From positions 4,216,001 through 4,280,000 of the forward strand of contig NZ_CP142104.1 of assembly GCF_035751725.1 (NCBI RefSeq): 64,000 nucleotides of DNA, written 5' to 3'. This DNA is from Pseudomonas frederiksbergensis. Its GTDB lineage: Bacteria; Pseudomonadota; Gammaproteobacteria; Pseudomonadales; Pseudomonadaceae. Made by a program: the position numbers and the translations under genes. The notes beneath the pieces were generated by a model. The model ran no database searches, was not told the DNA's origin, and saw nothing but the letters and a program-made list of their open reading frames with translations. Of the stretch, positions 28,062 through 35,998 are shown piece by piece (position 1 is the stretch's first letter; each line of letters begins with the position of its first letter).

Positions 28062-28457
28062 TCAGAATTGCGGACCAGGCGTGGCAATGGCATCCCAGCC
28101 TTCCTTGACCGTGCGAAGCAGATCGGCGACTTCGTCGAGGATCTTCGGATCGGCCTTGACGTTGGCCTCGGCCAGACGTTTCATCATGTACGCGTAAAGA
28201 GCATCCAGTTCAGCAACCGACTCGGCCCGATTTTCCAGGTCCAGGCCTTCACGCAAACCACCGACGATGCCGATGGCCTTGCTGATCAGGATGCCTCTGT
28301 TTGCGATATCCTTGCGCTCCATGGCGCCCTTGGCCTGGGCGATACGGTCCAGCCCGCCCTCCATGAGCATCTGCACAAGACGATGGGGACTTGCTTCGGA
28401 GGTTTGCGCCTGGGCGCCAATCTTCTGGTATTGGCGAAGGGCTAACATCGGATTCAT
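28062..28457 (-). CDS. fliS: Flagellin export chaperone FliS
   Basis: FliS binds the C-terminus of flagellin and prevents premature polymerisation. The 131-residue product starts MNPMLALRQYQKI and has the family pattern SPHRLVQMLMEGGLDRI and helices typical of FliS. It is 11 bp upstream of fliT. A hairpin at 28537-28575 and a sigma-70-like promoter at 28486-28514 separate it from fliD, so fliST may be expressed independently of fliD. Confidence 0.95.
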   Translation of the reverse strand: MNPMLALRQYQKIGAQAQTSEASPHRLVQMLMEGGLDRIAQAKGAMERKDIANRGILISKAIGIVGGLREGLDLENRAESVAELDALYAYMMKRLAEANVKADPKILDEVADLLRTVKEGWDAIATPGPQF

Positions 28458-28485
28458 GTTCTACCTCATCAAAAAACTTCGGTTC

Positions 28486-28514
28486 GTATAAACAGCGTAT
28501 CGACGCTGCGTCAA
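28486..28514 (-). promoter_or_regulatory. Sigma-70-like promoter of fliST with a dyad in the spacer
   Basis: The minus strand has TTGACG, a 17-bp spacer and TTATAC, 29 bp before the fliS ATG. The spacer is almost filled by a perfect dyad, CAGCGT-N4-ACGCTG (28493-28508), placed where a dimeric repressor or activator could act. Confidence 0.55.
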
Positions 28515-28536
28515 AAAACTTTAGACCGAAAAGCCG

Positions 28537-28575
28537 AAAGCCCGGAACGTTGTCAAAACGTTGCCGGGCTTTTTT
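28537..28575. terminator. Terminator-like hairpin between fliD and fliS
   Basis: The stem AAAGCCCGG-AACGTT / AACGTT-G-CCGGGCTTT with loop GTCAA lies after fliD. The plus strand ends in six T; the minus strand, the direction of fliD, has only TTT then CGGCTTTT. It may be a partial terminator that lowers read-through from fliD into fliST. Confidence 0.6.
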
Positions 28576-28589
28576 GCGTCTGTCGAAAA

Positions 28590-30020
28590 TCAACTGTTTC
28601 TCTGTTGTGCCGTCAGCGCTTCGAACATCGAGGTGATGTTACTGGCAGTCGCTTTGAGCTTCCCGACCAGAGTGTCCATGTCGTTGTACTTTTTGGTCAA
28701 CGTGGCAGTCAATGTCTCGACCCGGCGATCCAGAGCCTCCTGATCAGCCTTCAGCCGCGTCTGGGTCCTGTTCAGCGCCGTGGTGCGCTGATCGAGGATA
28801 CCGCCGGTCTGACTGTAGGGTTCGATAGCTTTGCCCATGCGTTCCAGCAAGCCGTTGGTGCCAGTGAACAAGGTCTGCACTTCACCGCTTAGCTTTTTAT
28901 CGTTCATCGCTGCGCTGAACTTGACGCTATCGAAGTTCAGTGCGCCGGTCTTCTGGTCGGTGGTGATACCCAGTTGGGCCAGCGCTGTGAGCTTGTCCCC
29001 AGAGCCCGTCTCGGACAAGGGAGTACGAATCGCCGCCAACAGCGAGCGAGGCAACGCATCGCCAGTCAATTTGGCCGATACCGTCGGGTTGCCATCATCG
29101 TCGAGCGACGGCTTGGTCAGTGCGGTGATGCTGTTAGCGACTGCGTTATAGGCATCGACGAATTTCTGAATCGAGGCTTTCAGGCCATCGTTGTTCGGCG
29201 CCACGGTAACGGTTGAAGTGCCGCCATCGGCTACTCCGAGCAAATTCAACGTCAATCCGGAAATCGCCGTGCTGACCGTATTACTCTTACTGGTCAGCAC
29301 CATGCCATCGACGGTGAAGTTGGCATCCTGGGCCAGGGCACCGATGGCGCCCGCCGAAGTGGCCGTCAGCGCGGTATTGCCAGCGCCCACAACGTTCGTG
29401 CCATCGATCTCCAGCCCCGCGATGCCGCTCACCGAGATATCGGAACCTGCACCGGTCGTGGTCGAACCCAACACCAGGCGCGAACCAAAGGAGTCGGTGA
29501 TGATGTTCGCACTGACTCCGGCAGCCTTGAGCGAAGAGTCGGCGTTGATCGCGTCTCGAACCGATTGCAAGGTGGAGCCATCCGGCACATTGAGGTTGTA
29601 GTTGTTACCGCCCTGCGAGATGGTCATCGTACCCGTGGGAATGGCACTGGTCGTACCACCCGCGAAGGCCGCCGAAGTGACCTTGGACGCAGTGGCCAGG
29701 TTGGTGACTTTGATGGCGTAAGTGCCATTCACCGCCGTGTTGCTGGCGGTAGCCGTGAGAACACCGGGAGCTGAAGATGTCGCAGCAAAACCCGAGAATT
29801 GCGGGGTCGTTGTGCTGGACAAGTCCTTCATGGCGGTATTGAAAGCTGCCAACAATGACTTCAGGGTACCCACCCCGGAAATGCTGTTGGTAGTCGTCGT
29901 TGTCGCTCGGGTGATCTGACCTTGCTTGGCGGCCTTGTCGGAATCGACCAGCGCCTTGACGATCGCAGTGGTATCGAGGCCAGAGCCTAGACCCAAGCCA
30001 GGTAGAATTGGACTTGCCAT
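28590..30020 (-). CDS. fliD: Flagellar filament cap protein FliD
   Basis: FliD forms the cap that guides flagellin polymerisation at the filament tip. The 476-residue protein has the conserved N-terminal segment PGLGLGSGLDTTAIV and the C-terminal coiled coil (LNRTQTRLKADQEALDRRVE). The central surface domain is Ala/Thr/Gly-rich, as in other FliD proteins. It lies 82 bp after flaG. Confidence 0.96.
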   Translation of the reverse strand: MASPILPGLGLGSGLDTTAIVKALVDSDKAAKQGQITRATTTTTNSISGVGTLKSLLAAFNTAMKDLSSTTTPQFSGFAATSSAPGVLTATASNTAVNGTYAIKVTNLATASKVTSAAFAGGTTSAIPTGTMTISQGGNNYNLNVPDGSTLQSVRDAINADSSLKAAGVSANIITDSFGSRLVLGSTTTGAGSDISVSGIAGLEIDGTNVVGAGNTALTATSAGAIGALAQDANFTVDGMVLTSKSNTVSTAISGLTLNLLGVADGGTSTVTVAPNNDGLKASIQKFVDAYNAVANSITALTKPSLDDDGNPTVSAKLTGDALPRSLLAAIRTPLSETGSGDKLTALAQLGITTDQKTGALNFDSVKFSAAMNDKKLSGEVQTLFTGTNGLLERMGKAIEPYSQTGGILDQRTTALNRTQTRLKADQEALDRRVETLTATLTKKYNDMDTLVGKLKATASNITSMFEALTAQQRNS

Positions 30021-30083
30021 GTGGGACTCCCTTCAGTGTGTCGCCGGCCTTTTGACCTTTACAACGCCCAAAAGAACATAACA

Positions 30084-30097
30084 ACAAAATTCGTGCC
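30084..30097 (-). promoter_or_regulatory. Variant sigma-54-like element before fliD
   Basis: The minus strand reads CCGGCACGAATTTTGTTG: a consensus GGCACG at -24, but GT instead of GC at -12. Its distance to the fliD ATG (64 bp) matches the other sigma-54 sites here, which supports it despite the mismatch. Confidence 0.4.
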
Positions 30098-30102
30098 GGC
30101 TG

Positions 30103-30468
30103 TCAGGCTTCAGCGCTGAACAACAAGCTGTTTGCATCATTCAAACTGTTGGCCAGTTTCAGAACTTCTTCGTTCGGGATCTGGCGAATCACTTCACCGG
30201 AGCCACTGGCAATCACTTTGACTACTACTTTGCCTGAAGGCTCATCAATAGAGAACTCCAGGTTGCGCTTGACCGACTGGACGAACTTCTCGATTTCCTG
30301 AACGGCCTTCTTGAGTTTGTCCTGCTCGGCGGCAGCGTCTTTAGGCGCTTGCTTGACCGGGGTTACGGTAGCAACGTCGGCTTGAGGCTTCTCCACGGGC
30401 TTGTCGACCACGGTGGGTGCCGGCTTCGCCGCTGGATAAGACAAGTTCAGCTTCACGCTCATATCCAT
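30103..30468 (-). CDS. flaG: Flagellar protein FlaG
   Basis: FlaG is a small protein associated with filament length control in polarly flagellated bacteria; its exact mechanism is not settled. The product of about 121 residues has a Pro/Lys-rich N-terminal half and a C-terminal domain with the FlaG pattern (LEFSIDEPSGKVVVKV, IRQIPNEEVLKLA). Several in-frame starts exist within 15 bp; the ATG at 30468 is eight bases after GAGG. It lies just downstream of fliC beyond a terminator-like hairpin. Confidence 0.9.
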   Translation of the reverse strand: MDMSVKLNLSYPAAKPAPTVVDKPVEKPQADVATVTPVKQAPKDAAAEQDKLKKAVQEIEKFVQSVKRNLEFSIDEPSGKVVVKVIASGSGEVIRQIPNEEVLKLANSLNDANSLLFSAEA

Positions 30469-30488
30469 GTCCATCACCTCTTGAACGG

Positions 30489-30524
30489 AAAAAGCGAGAG
30501 AGCACGCAAGCGCACTCCCCCGCT
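30489..30524 (-). terminator. Rho-independent terminator of fliC
   Basis: The minus-strand RNA can form a 13-bp stem (AGCGGGGGAGTGC with GTGCTCTCTCGCT, including four G-U pairs) around a GCTTGC loop, followed by a run of T. It lies 17 bp after the fliC stop codon. Because of the wobble pairs it would be much weaker as DNA or on the plus strand. Confidence 0.75.
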
Positions 30525-30540
30525 AAAACTCATCCGGCTA

Positions 30541-31389
30541 TTACTGAAGGAGCTTCAGTACAGCGGATGGCAGTTGGTTGGCCTGGGCCAGAACCGAGGT
30601 AGACGCTTGCTGCAGAGTCTGCTGCTTGGTCAGTTGTGCAGTTTCAGCAGCGAAGTCGGTATCTTGTACGCGACCCAGTGCAGCACTGGCGTTTTCGTTG
30701 ATGTTCTGCAGGTTGGAGATAGTGCTGTTCAGACGGTTCTGGGCAGCACCGAGGTCCGCACGAGCACTGTTGATGGTGTCGATGGCGCTGGTGATTGCGT
30801 CCATGGCGGCCGAGAAGTTGGTTTCAGCAGTAGCGCTGTCGGAACCAACGATGGTGATCGCCGAGTCAACACCCAGAGTTGCAGCGTCGAAGCTGGCGCT
30901 CAGAGTCAGAGTGATCTGGTTGTCAGAACCGTTGTTCGAACCGACCTGGAAGGTCATGGTGCTAGCGGTACCGTCAAGCAGGTTCTTGCCGTTCAGGTTG
31001 GTGCTGTTGGCGATACGGGTGAGTTCGTCGCTCATCTGCGAGAACTCTTTGTTCAGAGCGATACGGTCATCTGCGCTGTTGCTGTCGTTACGTGCCTGGA
31101 TGGCCAGTTCACGCATACGTTGCAGAATGTTGGTCTGCTCTTGCATCGCGCCTTCAGCGGTCTGCGCCATGGAGATACCGTCGTTGGCGTTTTTGATCGC
31201 CATGTTTTGACCGCGGATTTGCGAGGTCATACGGGTAGCGATCTGCAGGCCAGCGGCGTCGTCTTTGGCGCTGTTGATTTTCAGGCCGGAAGACAGGCGG
31301 GTCATCGAAGTGGACAGAGCATCGGAAGCCTTGTTCAGGTTCTTCTGAACGTTCAACGATGTGACGTTAGTGTTTACTGTTAAAGCCAT
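30541..31389 (-). CDS. fliC: Flagellin FliC (short form)
   Basis: Flagellin is the filament subunit. The 282-residue protein has the conserved N-terminal D0/D1 helices (MALTVNTNVTSLNVQKNLN, LSSGLKINSAKDDAAG) and the C-terminal helices ending QLPSAVLKLLQ. The middle (about 150-200) is short and Ser/Thr/Asp-rich, so surface domains D2/D3 are essentially absent. Ser and Thr in this segment are the likely glycosylation acceptors, consistent with glycosyltransferase genes next door. Transcription is from a sigma-28-type promoter. Confidence 0.97.
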   Translation of the reverse strand: MALTVNTNVTSLNVQKNLNKASDALSTSMTRLSSGLKINSAKDDAAGLQIATRMTSQIRGQNMAIKNANDGISMAQTAEGAMQEQTNILQRMRELAIQARNDSNSADDRIALNKEFSQMSDELTRIANSTNLNGKNLLDGTASTMTFQVGSNNGSDNQITLTLSASFDAATLGVDSAITIVGSDSATAETNFSAAMDAITSAIDTINSARADLGAAQNRLNSTISNLQNINENASAALGRVQDTDFAAETAQLTKQQTLQQASTSVLAQANQLPSAVLKLLQ

Positions 31390-31469
31390 GACGAATTCCT
31401 CGTTGGTTGGGTACTGCGGCTTCCGGCCCTGGCAACCGCCGGGTGTGGCCTAGAGAACCTTCGTAATAG

Positions 31470-31496
31470 TTATCGTCGGGTTGGGAACTTGCTTGA
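31470..31496 (-). promoter_or_regulatory. Sigma-28 (FliA) promoter of fliC
   Basis: The minus strand has TCAAG, a 14-bp spacer and GACGATAA, close to the FliA consensus (T-AAAG/TCAAG and GCCGATAA). It gives a 5' leader of about 75 nt. An A/T-only tract at about 31500-31516 lies directly upstream of the -35 box and may be an UP element. Confidence 0.8.
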
Positions 31497-31532
31497 GGGC
31501 TTTTTTTAAAAAATTTACTAGCAGACTGCCAC

Positions 31533-31549
31533 CCCTTGTGAAACAAGGG
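31533..31549. repeat. Short perfect dyad upstream of the fliC promoter
   Basis: The sequence CCCTTGT-GAA-ACAAGGG is a perfect hairpin/dyad about 37 bp upstream of the fliC -35 box. It has no adjoining T run on the minus strand, so it is not a good terminator; it could be a protein-binding site. Confidence 0.45.
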
Positions 31550-31610
31550 CTTAGCGATGGATAAAGGCCCGAAAAATGGCGCCAATAAACCGTAGGACAT
31601 GGTCAGGGGC

Positions 31611-31645
31611 AAAAAAATAGCGCTTCAGGCGAACCTGAAGCGCTA
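31611..31645 (-). terminator. Rho-independent terminator of the KAS III-like gene
   Basis: The perfect 12-bp stem TAGCGCTTCAGG / CCTGAAGCGCTA with a TTCG tetraloop on the minus strand is followed by seven T. It lies 19 bp after the stop codon and separates the glycosylation island from fliC. Confidence 0.97.
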
Positions 31646-31664
31646 TCAGAAGGAGAGGATCGGA

Positions 31665-32591
31665 TCAGTCGCGATAGAGAATCGCCGAGCCCCACGACAG
31701 GCCAACACCGAAACCGCTGATCGCCACGCGCTTCCAGTCGGCATCCAGGACGTGCTTTTCCAGCAACAGCGGAATGCTCGACGACACGGTATTGCCGGTC
31801 TCGACCATGTCCTTGATGAATTTCTCAGGCTCACCCTCGAAACGCCGTGCAACGGCATCGACGATAGCCGCACTCCCCTGATGGATGCAGAACGCGTCGA
31901 TATCACTGGCTTGCAATGACGATTCGTTCAGCAGTTCATGCAAATGAGCCGGCACTTTCAGTAAGGCGAAGTTGAAGACCTGGCGACCATTCATGAAAAA
32001 CACACCGTCGCTCACCTTCAGGTGCGGCGCACCGGAACCGTCAGTCCCGAACTTGGACTTGCCCAACTGCCAGTTGGCCCCTTCTGCCATCCAAGTGGCC
32101 GTGGCGGCGTCGCCGAAGAGCATGGTGGTGTTGCGGTCTTCAGGGTCGACGATTTTCGAATAGGGGTCAGCGGTGACCAGTAACCCGTTTTTCAGCCCTG
32201 CAGCCTCCATGAAGCCTTTCAGGGCATAGATGCCATAGACATAGCCCGAGCAGCCCAGGGATATGTCGAACGCCGCCACATGGGTCGGCAGCCCGAGTTT
32301 GTCCTGCACGATGGCGGCCGTGTGCGGCAATCCTTCCTCATCACCGTTCTGGGTGACGACGATCAGCGCGTCAATCGATTCGCGCGAAAGCTGTGGGTTG
32401 TTGGCGAACAGCGCGTTCACTGCTTCGACACACAGGTCCGATGTTTCCTGATCAGCGTCTTTGCGCGGCAGGAACGCCGAACCAATCTTGCCGAGGATGA
32501 ACTCTTCATCCTTCTCGAATTTGGCACCCTGAGCGTAGTTATCCACACCAGCGGTCGGCACATAACTCGCTATGCTTTTTATGCCAATCAT
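31665..32591 (-). CDS. 3-oxoacyl-ACP synthase III-like enzyme of the flagellin glycosylation island
   Basis: The 308-residue protein belongs to the KAS III (FabH) thiolase-fold family. The catalytic triad is visible: Cys114 (DISLGCSGY), His237 (CIHQGS) and Asn267 (ETGNTVSSS). A KAS III gene (orf3) lies beside fliC in the P. syringae glycosylation island, and its product is thought to help make the 3-hydroxybutyryl group of the modified sugar. The same role here is inference. FabH for primary metabolism is usually elsewhere. I chose the ATG at 32591, seven bases after GGGAAG; the tandem ATG at 32594 is closer. Confidence 0.85.
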   Translation of the reverse strand: MIGIKSIASYVPTAGVDNYAQGAKFEKDEEFILGKIGSAFLPRKDADQETSDLCVEAVNALFANNPQLSRESIDALIVVTQNGDEEGLPHTAAIVQDKLGLPTHVAAFDISLGCSGYVYGIYALKGFMEAAGLKNGLLVTADPYSKIVDPEDRNTTMLFGDAATATWMAEGANWQLGKSKFGTDGSGAPHLKVSDGVFFMNGRQVFNFALLKVPAHLHELLNESSLQASDIDAFCIHQGSAAIVDAVARRFEGEPEKFIKDMVETGNTVSSSIPLLLEKHVLDADWKRVAISGFGVGLSWGSAILYRD

Positions 32592-33041
32592 CATGGCTTC
32601 CCGATCATGTACTGCGACTAGGTTCACCCCCAAAAGCTCAGGGGCGCTTCAAAATGGTTGATTTCCGAGGGCGGAAGCCTTGCCAGGCGAACGAACGGGC
32701 CTCCACTCCGGGGAATACAATACAGTGAAGATGCACTTTATGACCTATGCGTCACGCTGTTTTGTCCTCAAGGGGCATTTTTTCATGACAAATGAAGCAG
32801 TGTCATTTCTCGCGATCGGATTGGACACCGGACAGGAATGTAGGGGATGGCGATGCAATTGTGTGAGAGCGACGGTAGATTTACCTGCCGTACCCGGTGG
32901 AAAACTGCAGAAGGCGTTTGATTAATTGTGGCGGGGGAGCTTGCTCCCGCTTGAGTGCGAAGCGCTCACAAAAGGGGCTGCTTCACAGCCCAGCGGGAGC
33001 AAGCTCCCTCGCCACGATTCATCCGCACGGTTATGCGGCGG
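32592..33041. other. 450-bp noncoding gap with a REPIN
   Basis: No convincing gene was found here. A REPIN occupies 32929-33016. A GG-N10-GC element on the minus strand (32671-32684, GGCAAGGCTTCCGC) is 80 bp before the KAS III start but lacks TTGC at -12. Composition drops to more A/T-rich DNA at about 32700-32800, which may hold the KAS III promoter. Confidence 0.6.
32929..33016. repeat. REPIN (inverted REP pair) after the glycosyltransferase gene
   Basis: Two oppositely oriented REP cores (GTGGCGGGGGAGCTTGCTCC and its near-complement at 32993-33016) flank about 40 bp with its own short stem (GGGGCTG / CAGCCC). The core (GGCGAGGGAGC type) differs from the GTGGGAGCGGGC-type cores at 7770 and 13357, so two REP families occur in this window. 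Confidence 0.88.
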
Positions 33042-35936
33042 TTAGTTCAGCAAGTCGGTCCAAGGTACGTTGCGCACCGGTCCGAGGGTAAAACCCGCAC
33101 CTTGCAGCGCCAGGTTGCCGTTGTAGAACCGGTCCTGGGCGAACGCCCCGGACCACTTCTCACGCAGCGCCGCAAGCGCCTGCGGCGTACTCGCCAGCAC
33201 GCCGGGCTGGATCACTTGCACATGCGGCGTCCATACCGTCAGATAACCTGCCTGGCCAACCCGGAGGCACAAGTCGACGTCACCCAGCGCATCGTCGAAC
33301 AATGCCGTATCAATGCCGTCGGCCGCTTCGAACAATTGCTTGGCAATCATCAGGCAGGCGAAAGACACCGCCGAACAGTTCTGCTCGACTACCAACCTGT
33401 TCATGTAGCCCCGGACGGTCTTCGGCTCACCGACGAAAGCCGAGCCGACTGTGTCGTTCAGTCCCAGGATCAGGCCAGCCTGGGCGATGCTTCCATCGCG
33501 CTCGACCAGCTTGGCGCCGACCACGCCGACCTCCGGGCGCAACACTTGATTGAGCAGCGATTCGATCCAGTTGACGTTGACCACTTCGCTGTCAGCCGCA
33601 AGCGTCACCAAGTAGTCGCCCTTGGCTTCCTGGCTCACAGCGTTAATCAGGGTCCCCGTCGCGACGCCCGCGTCGATATCCAGCAACCGGACGCGACCGG
33701 CCTGGTGCCCCTGACCGTCGAGCCAGGTGCGCAGCACCGAATGGTTAGCGGTCGGGGTGGGGACCAGCACTTCGTAGCGCTGATATCGAGTGCGCTGCAG
33801 GACGCTGAGCAAACAACGTTGCAACGCTGTCAGATCGCCAATGCCGTGGACAATGATCGACACCATCGGGCGGACGGCAAAGCGATAGTCGATCTTATGC
33901 GTCCCCGGCACCACTGAGCTTACGTCAGCTTGATAGCCACGAACCGCCAGGTGACGCAGCAGTGTCTTGCGCTCATCGGCGTTGTTTTCCGCCGGTGGCG
34001 CCTGGCAGACCAGCAGGGGCTCATCCAGATGAGCAAGCCCTTCCAGTCCGTCCTGCTCGATCAGACGCAACAGTAGGTCGAACTCCATCGCGTTCTTGAA
34101 TTCACGCGAATAACCGCCAAGCTTCAGGAATGTCTCGCGGCGGATCAGCCAATGACGGGCCATCAACGCCGGGTTGCTTTGCAGCAAGTCCAAGTTGAAC
34201 CCAGGCCGGAATACATCAGCCAAGGTCCCGTCCGGCTGGCGCTGGAACTCGTCCATTGCCACGGCCTGGCACTGCCCAGCGTCCAGTAGCTCCAAACCCG
34301 CGCGGAACAGGCCTCCCGGCGTGACTTCATCGCCGGCTTCGGCCATGACCACCCAATCGCAATCGATCTGGTTGACCACCTGATTGATCTTCTCGACGTA
34401 ATTGCTTTCGTTGACCTTGACGAAATGCAGGACGTTTTGTGGCGTCGTCTCGGCCGGCAGGTCGCCGGTGGTGAACACCACAATCTTGAACGCCCGGCAG
34501 TAGCCGTTGATTATGCTGTCGAAGGTGGCCTGCATCTTGAAAATGTCGGCTTCCAGATCGAGGATCAAAATACCGAAGGTAGGTCCACCGTTGCGAGCGG
34601 CCAGGTATTGGGACACTTTCTGAGCTTCACTGGCACTCGGTTCGCGCGCCTCGAGCCAACGCAGCAATTGACCGGAGCGCGTGGCGTCGAACAACCTCGC
34701 GGTATTTTCAAACGCCGAAGCCTTGAGTCGTTGGTCCCAGGCCTGAAGCATCTGCACGTAGCGCGTGTCACCCTTGGCCTGCATGAGCCCGAGCAATTGC
34801 TTCACCAGATCCTGATTGAATGCATAGCTCAAAAAAGCCCTCGCCAGCTGTTCATCAAGCGGTTCGGCACTGGTATTGCGCTGAGGGCGCGACAGTTCTT
34901 TCTGCCTGAGCATGACCGCTTCCAGCTCTCTCAGCTGCACCTGTCCGCTTGGCGCCGCATGAATCAGGAATTCCAGCGCCGCGAGCACATCGAAGAAAGC
35001 CTGGTTGTAAAAAGGCAACTCAACGTACTGCGTCGGCTCGAAACGTCGGATCGGTTCGCCACGCCGCGAATCCCAGGTCGATTCGAACAGTTTCCCAGCC
35101 TGCGGCGCCGAACGCTCGACCAGCTTCTTGAGTATGGCCCGGGCATGTTCCAGCGCCGAATCATCCATACCAGAAGCGCTGGTCAGCATCGTGGCCATGC
35201 GTTCCTGTTCAGCGACGGCTCGCAAGTCCTCGGTACCAGGCGCCGTGCCGACGGGGTTGCATGGCTTCGCCACGCGACTACGCTCGTTTACGCCATGGGG
35301 AATGTCCAGCAAGCGGACCCTTGCATCCGTCACCAACCCAAGGGAATGACCAGCCTCCTGCAACCGAGAGTCAAAATCGGCGGGCAACGAAGCGTAGCTG
35401 CGCCGCAGGGTTTCAGTGCGTGTCACCGCGTTAACCAGTGAAGGACAATCTTCAGCAAACACCGTCAGCCGAGCTTCGGCCGATGCGCCGGAGTAATCTT
35501 CGCAGCCCTTGCGATCGAGCAAATAATAGTCGACACGGTCGGCATGGGCCTCGAACGCCAGGCTGTAGCCTTGGCATACGCCATATTCAGCATGCGCCTC
35601 CAGGAAACTCAACGATTGTTCGAGCGCCTGGGGTAGCAGGAAACTTTCGGCATCGGCAATCGCCAGGTAAGGCGTGGCAACGCGCTCGAGGGCCTGGCGA
35701 ACCTTTTCGCCGAAGCCGCGCGCCTCAGGCGCATGCAGGCACTGCACGCCGGGGAATGCCATCGAGATACTGCCATCGATCCGGCTTGATGAGTCAACCA
35801 CCAACACGGCGAATGAACTGTCGCGGTAATAGCGCAACGCCCGCCGCAGGGCGGTCGACTGGTCATGAGCAAGCAGTACCAGCGTAAACCGTTCACTCAA
35901 CGGCGCAGTCGTTCCTGTTGGGACATTGCTTTGCAT
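33042..35936 (-). CDS. Giant flagellar glycosyltransferase A (TIGR00180-like plus two GT2 modules)
   Basis: This roughly 964-residue protein probably transfers a sugar to flagellin or extends the glycan. Residues about 17-290 resemble the TIGR00180-type glycosyltransferase region (FTLVLLAHDQ, DSSSRIDGS, IADAESFLLP). Residues about 450-690 form a GT2-like module (VMAEAGDEV). Residues about 700-960 form a second GT2 module (SIIVHGIGDLTALQRCLLS, LAADSEVVNVNW). It ends with the tail GPVRNVPWTDLLN and has no C-terminal GT4 domain, unlike its two paralogues in this window. It is 62 bp after glycosyltransferase B. I chose the ATG at 35936, six bases after AAGGA. Donor and acceptor are unknown. Confidence 0.85.
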   Translation of the reverse strand: MQSNVPTGTTAPLSERFTLVLLAHDQSTALRRALRYYRDSSFAVLVVDSSSRIDGSISMAFPGVQCLHAPEARGFGEKVRQALERVATPYLAIADAESFLLPQALEQSLSFLEAHAEYGVCQGYSLAFEAHADRVDYYLLDRKGCEDYSGASAEARLTVFAEDCPSLVNAVTRTETLRRSYASLPADFDSRLQEAGHSLGLVTDARVRLLDIPHGVNERSRVAKPCNPVGTAPGTEDLRAVAEQERMATMLTSASGMDDSALEHARAILKKLVERSAPQAGKLFESTWDSRRGEPIRRFEPTQYVELPFYNQAFFDVLAALEFLIHAAPSGQVQLRELEAVMLRQKELSRPQRNTSAEPLDEQLARAFLSYAFNQDLVKQLLGLMQAKGDTRYVQMLQAWDQRLKASAFENTARLFDATRSGQLLRWLEAREPSASEAQKVSQYLAARNGGPTFGILILDLEADIFKMQATFDSIINGYCRAFKIVVFTTGDLPAETTPQNVLHFVKVNESNYVEKINQVVNQIDCDWVVMAEAGDEVTPGGLFRAGLELLDAGQCQAVAMDEFQRQPDGTLADVFRPGFNLDLLQSNPALMARHWLIRRETFLKLGGYSREFKNAMEFDLLLRLIEQDGLEGLAHLDEPLLVCQAPPAENNADERKTLLRHLAVRGYQADVSSVVPGTHKIDYRFAVRPMVSIIVHGIGDLTALQRCLLSVLQRTRYQRYEVLVPTPTANHSVLRTWLDGQGHQAGRVRLLDIDAGVATGTLINAVSQEAKGDYLVTLAADSEVVNVNWIESLLNQVLRPEVGVVGAKLVERDGSIAQAGLILGLNDTVGSAFVGEPKTVRGYMNRLVVEQNCSAVSFACLMIAKQLFEAADGIDTALFDDALGDVDLCLRVGQAGYLTVWTPHVQVIQPGVLASTPQALAALREKWSGAFAQDRFYNGNLALQGAGFTLGPVRNVPWTDLLN

Positions 35937-35998
35937 ATTCATTCCTTAACAAGTGGGTGGCCGCATCAGCGACACCGGGAGTTTCGCGGGGAAACCCA

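Noticed and set aside
32671..32684. GG-N10-GC element 80 bp before the KAS III gene
   Set aside because: TGGCA at -24 is good but -12 is CCGC; not enough to call a promoter.
32680..32925. Plus-strand open frame of 81 codons in the gap before the KAS III gene
   Set aside because: No good ribosome-binding site, no family resemblance, and it runs up to a REPIN; treated as noncoding.
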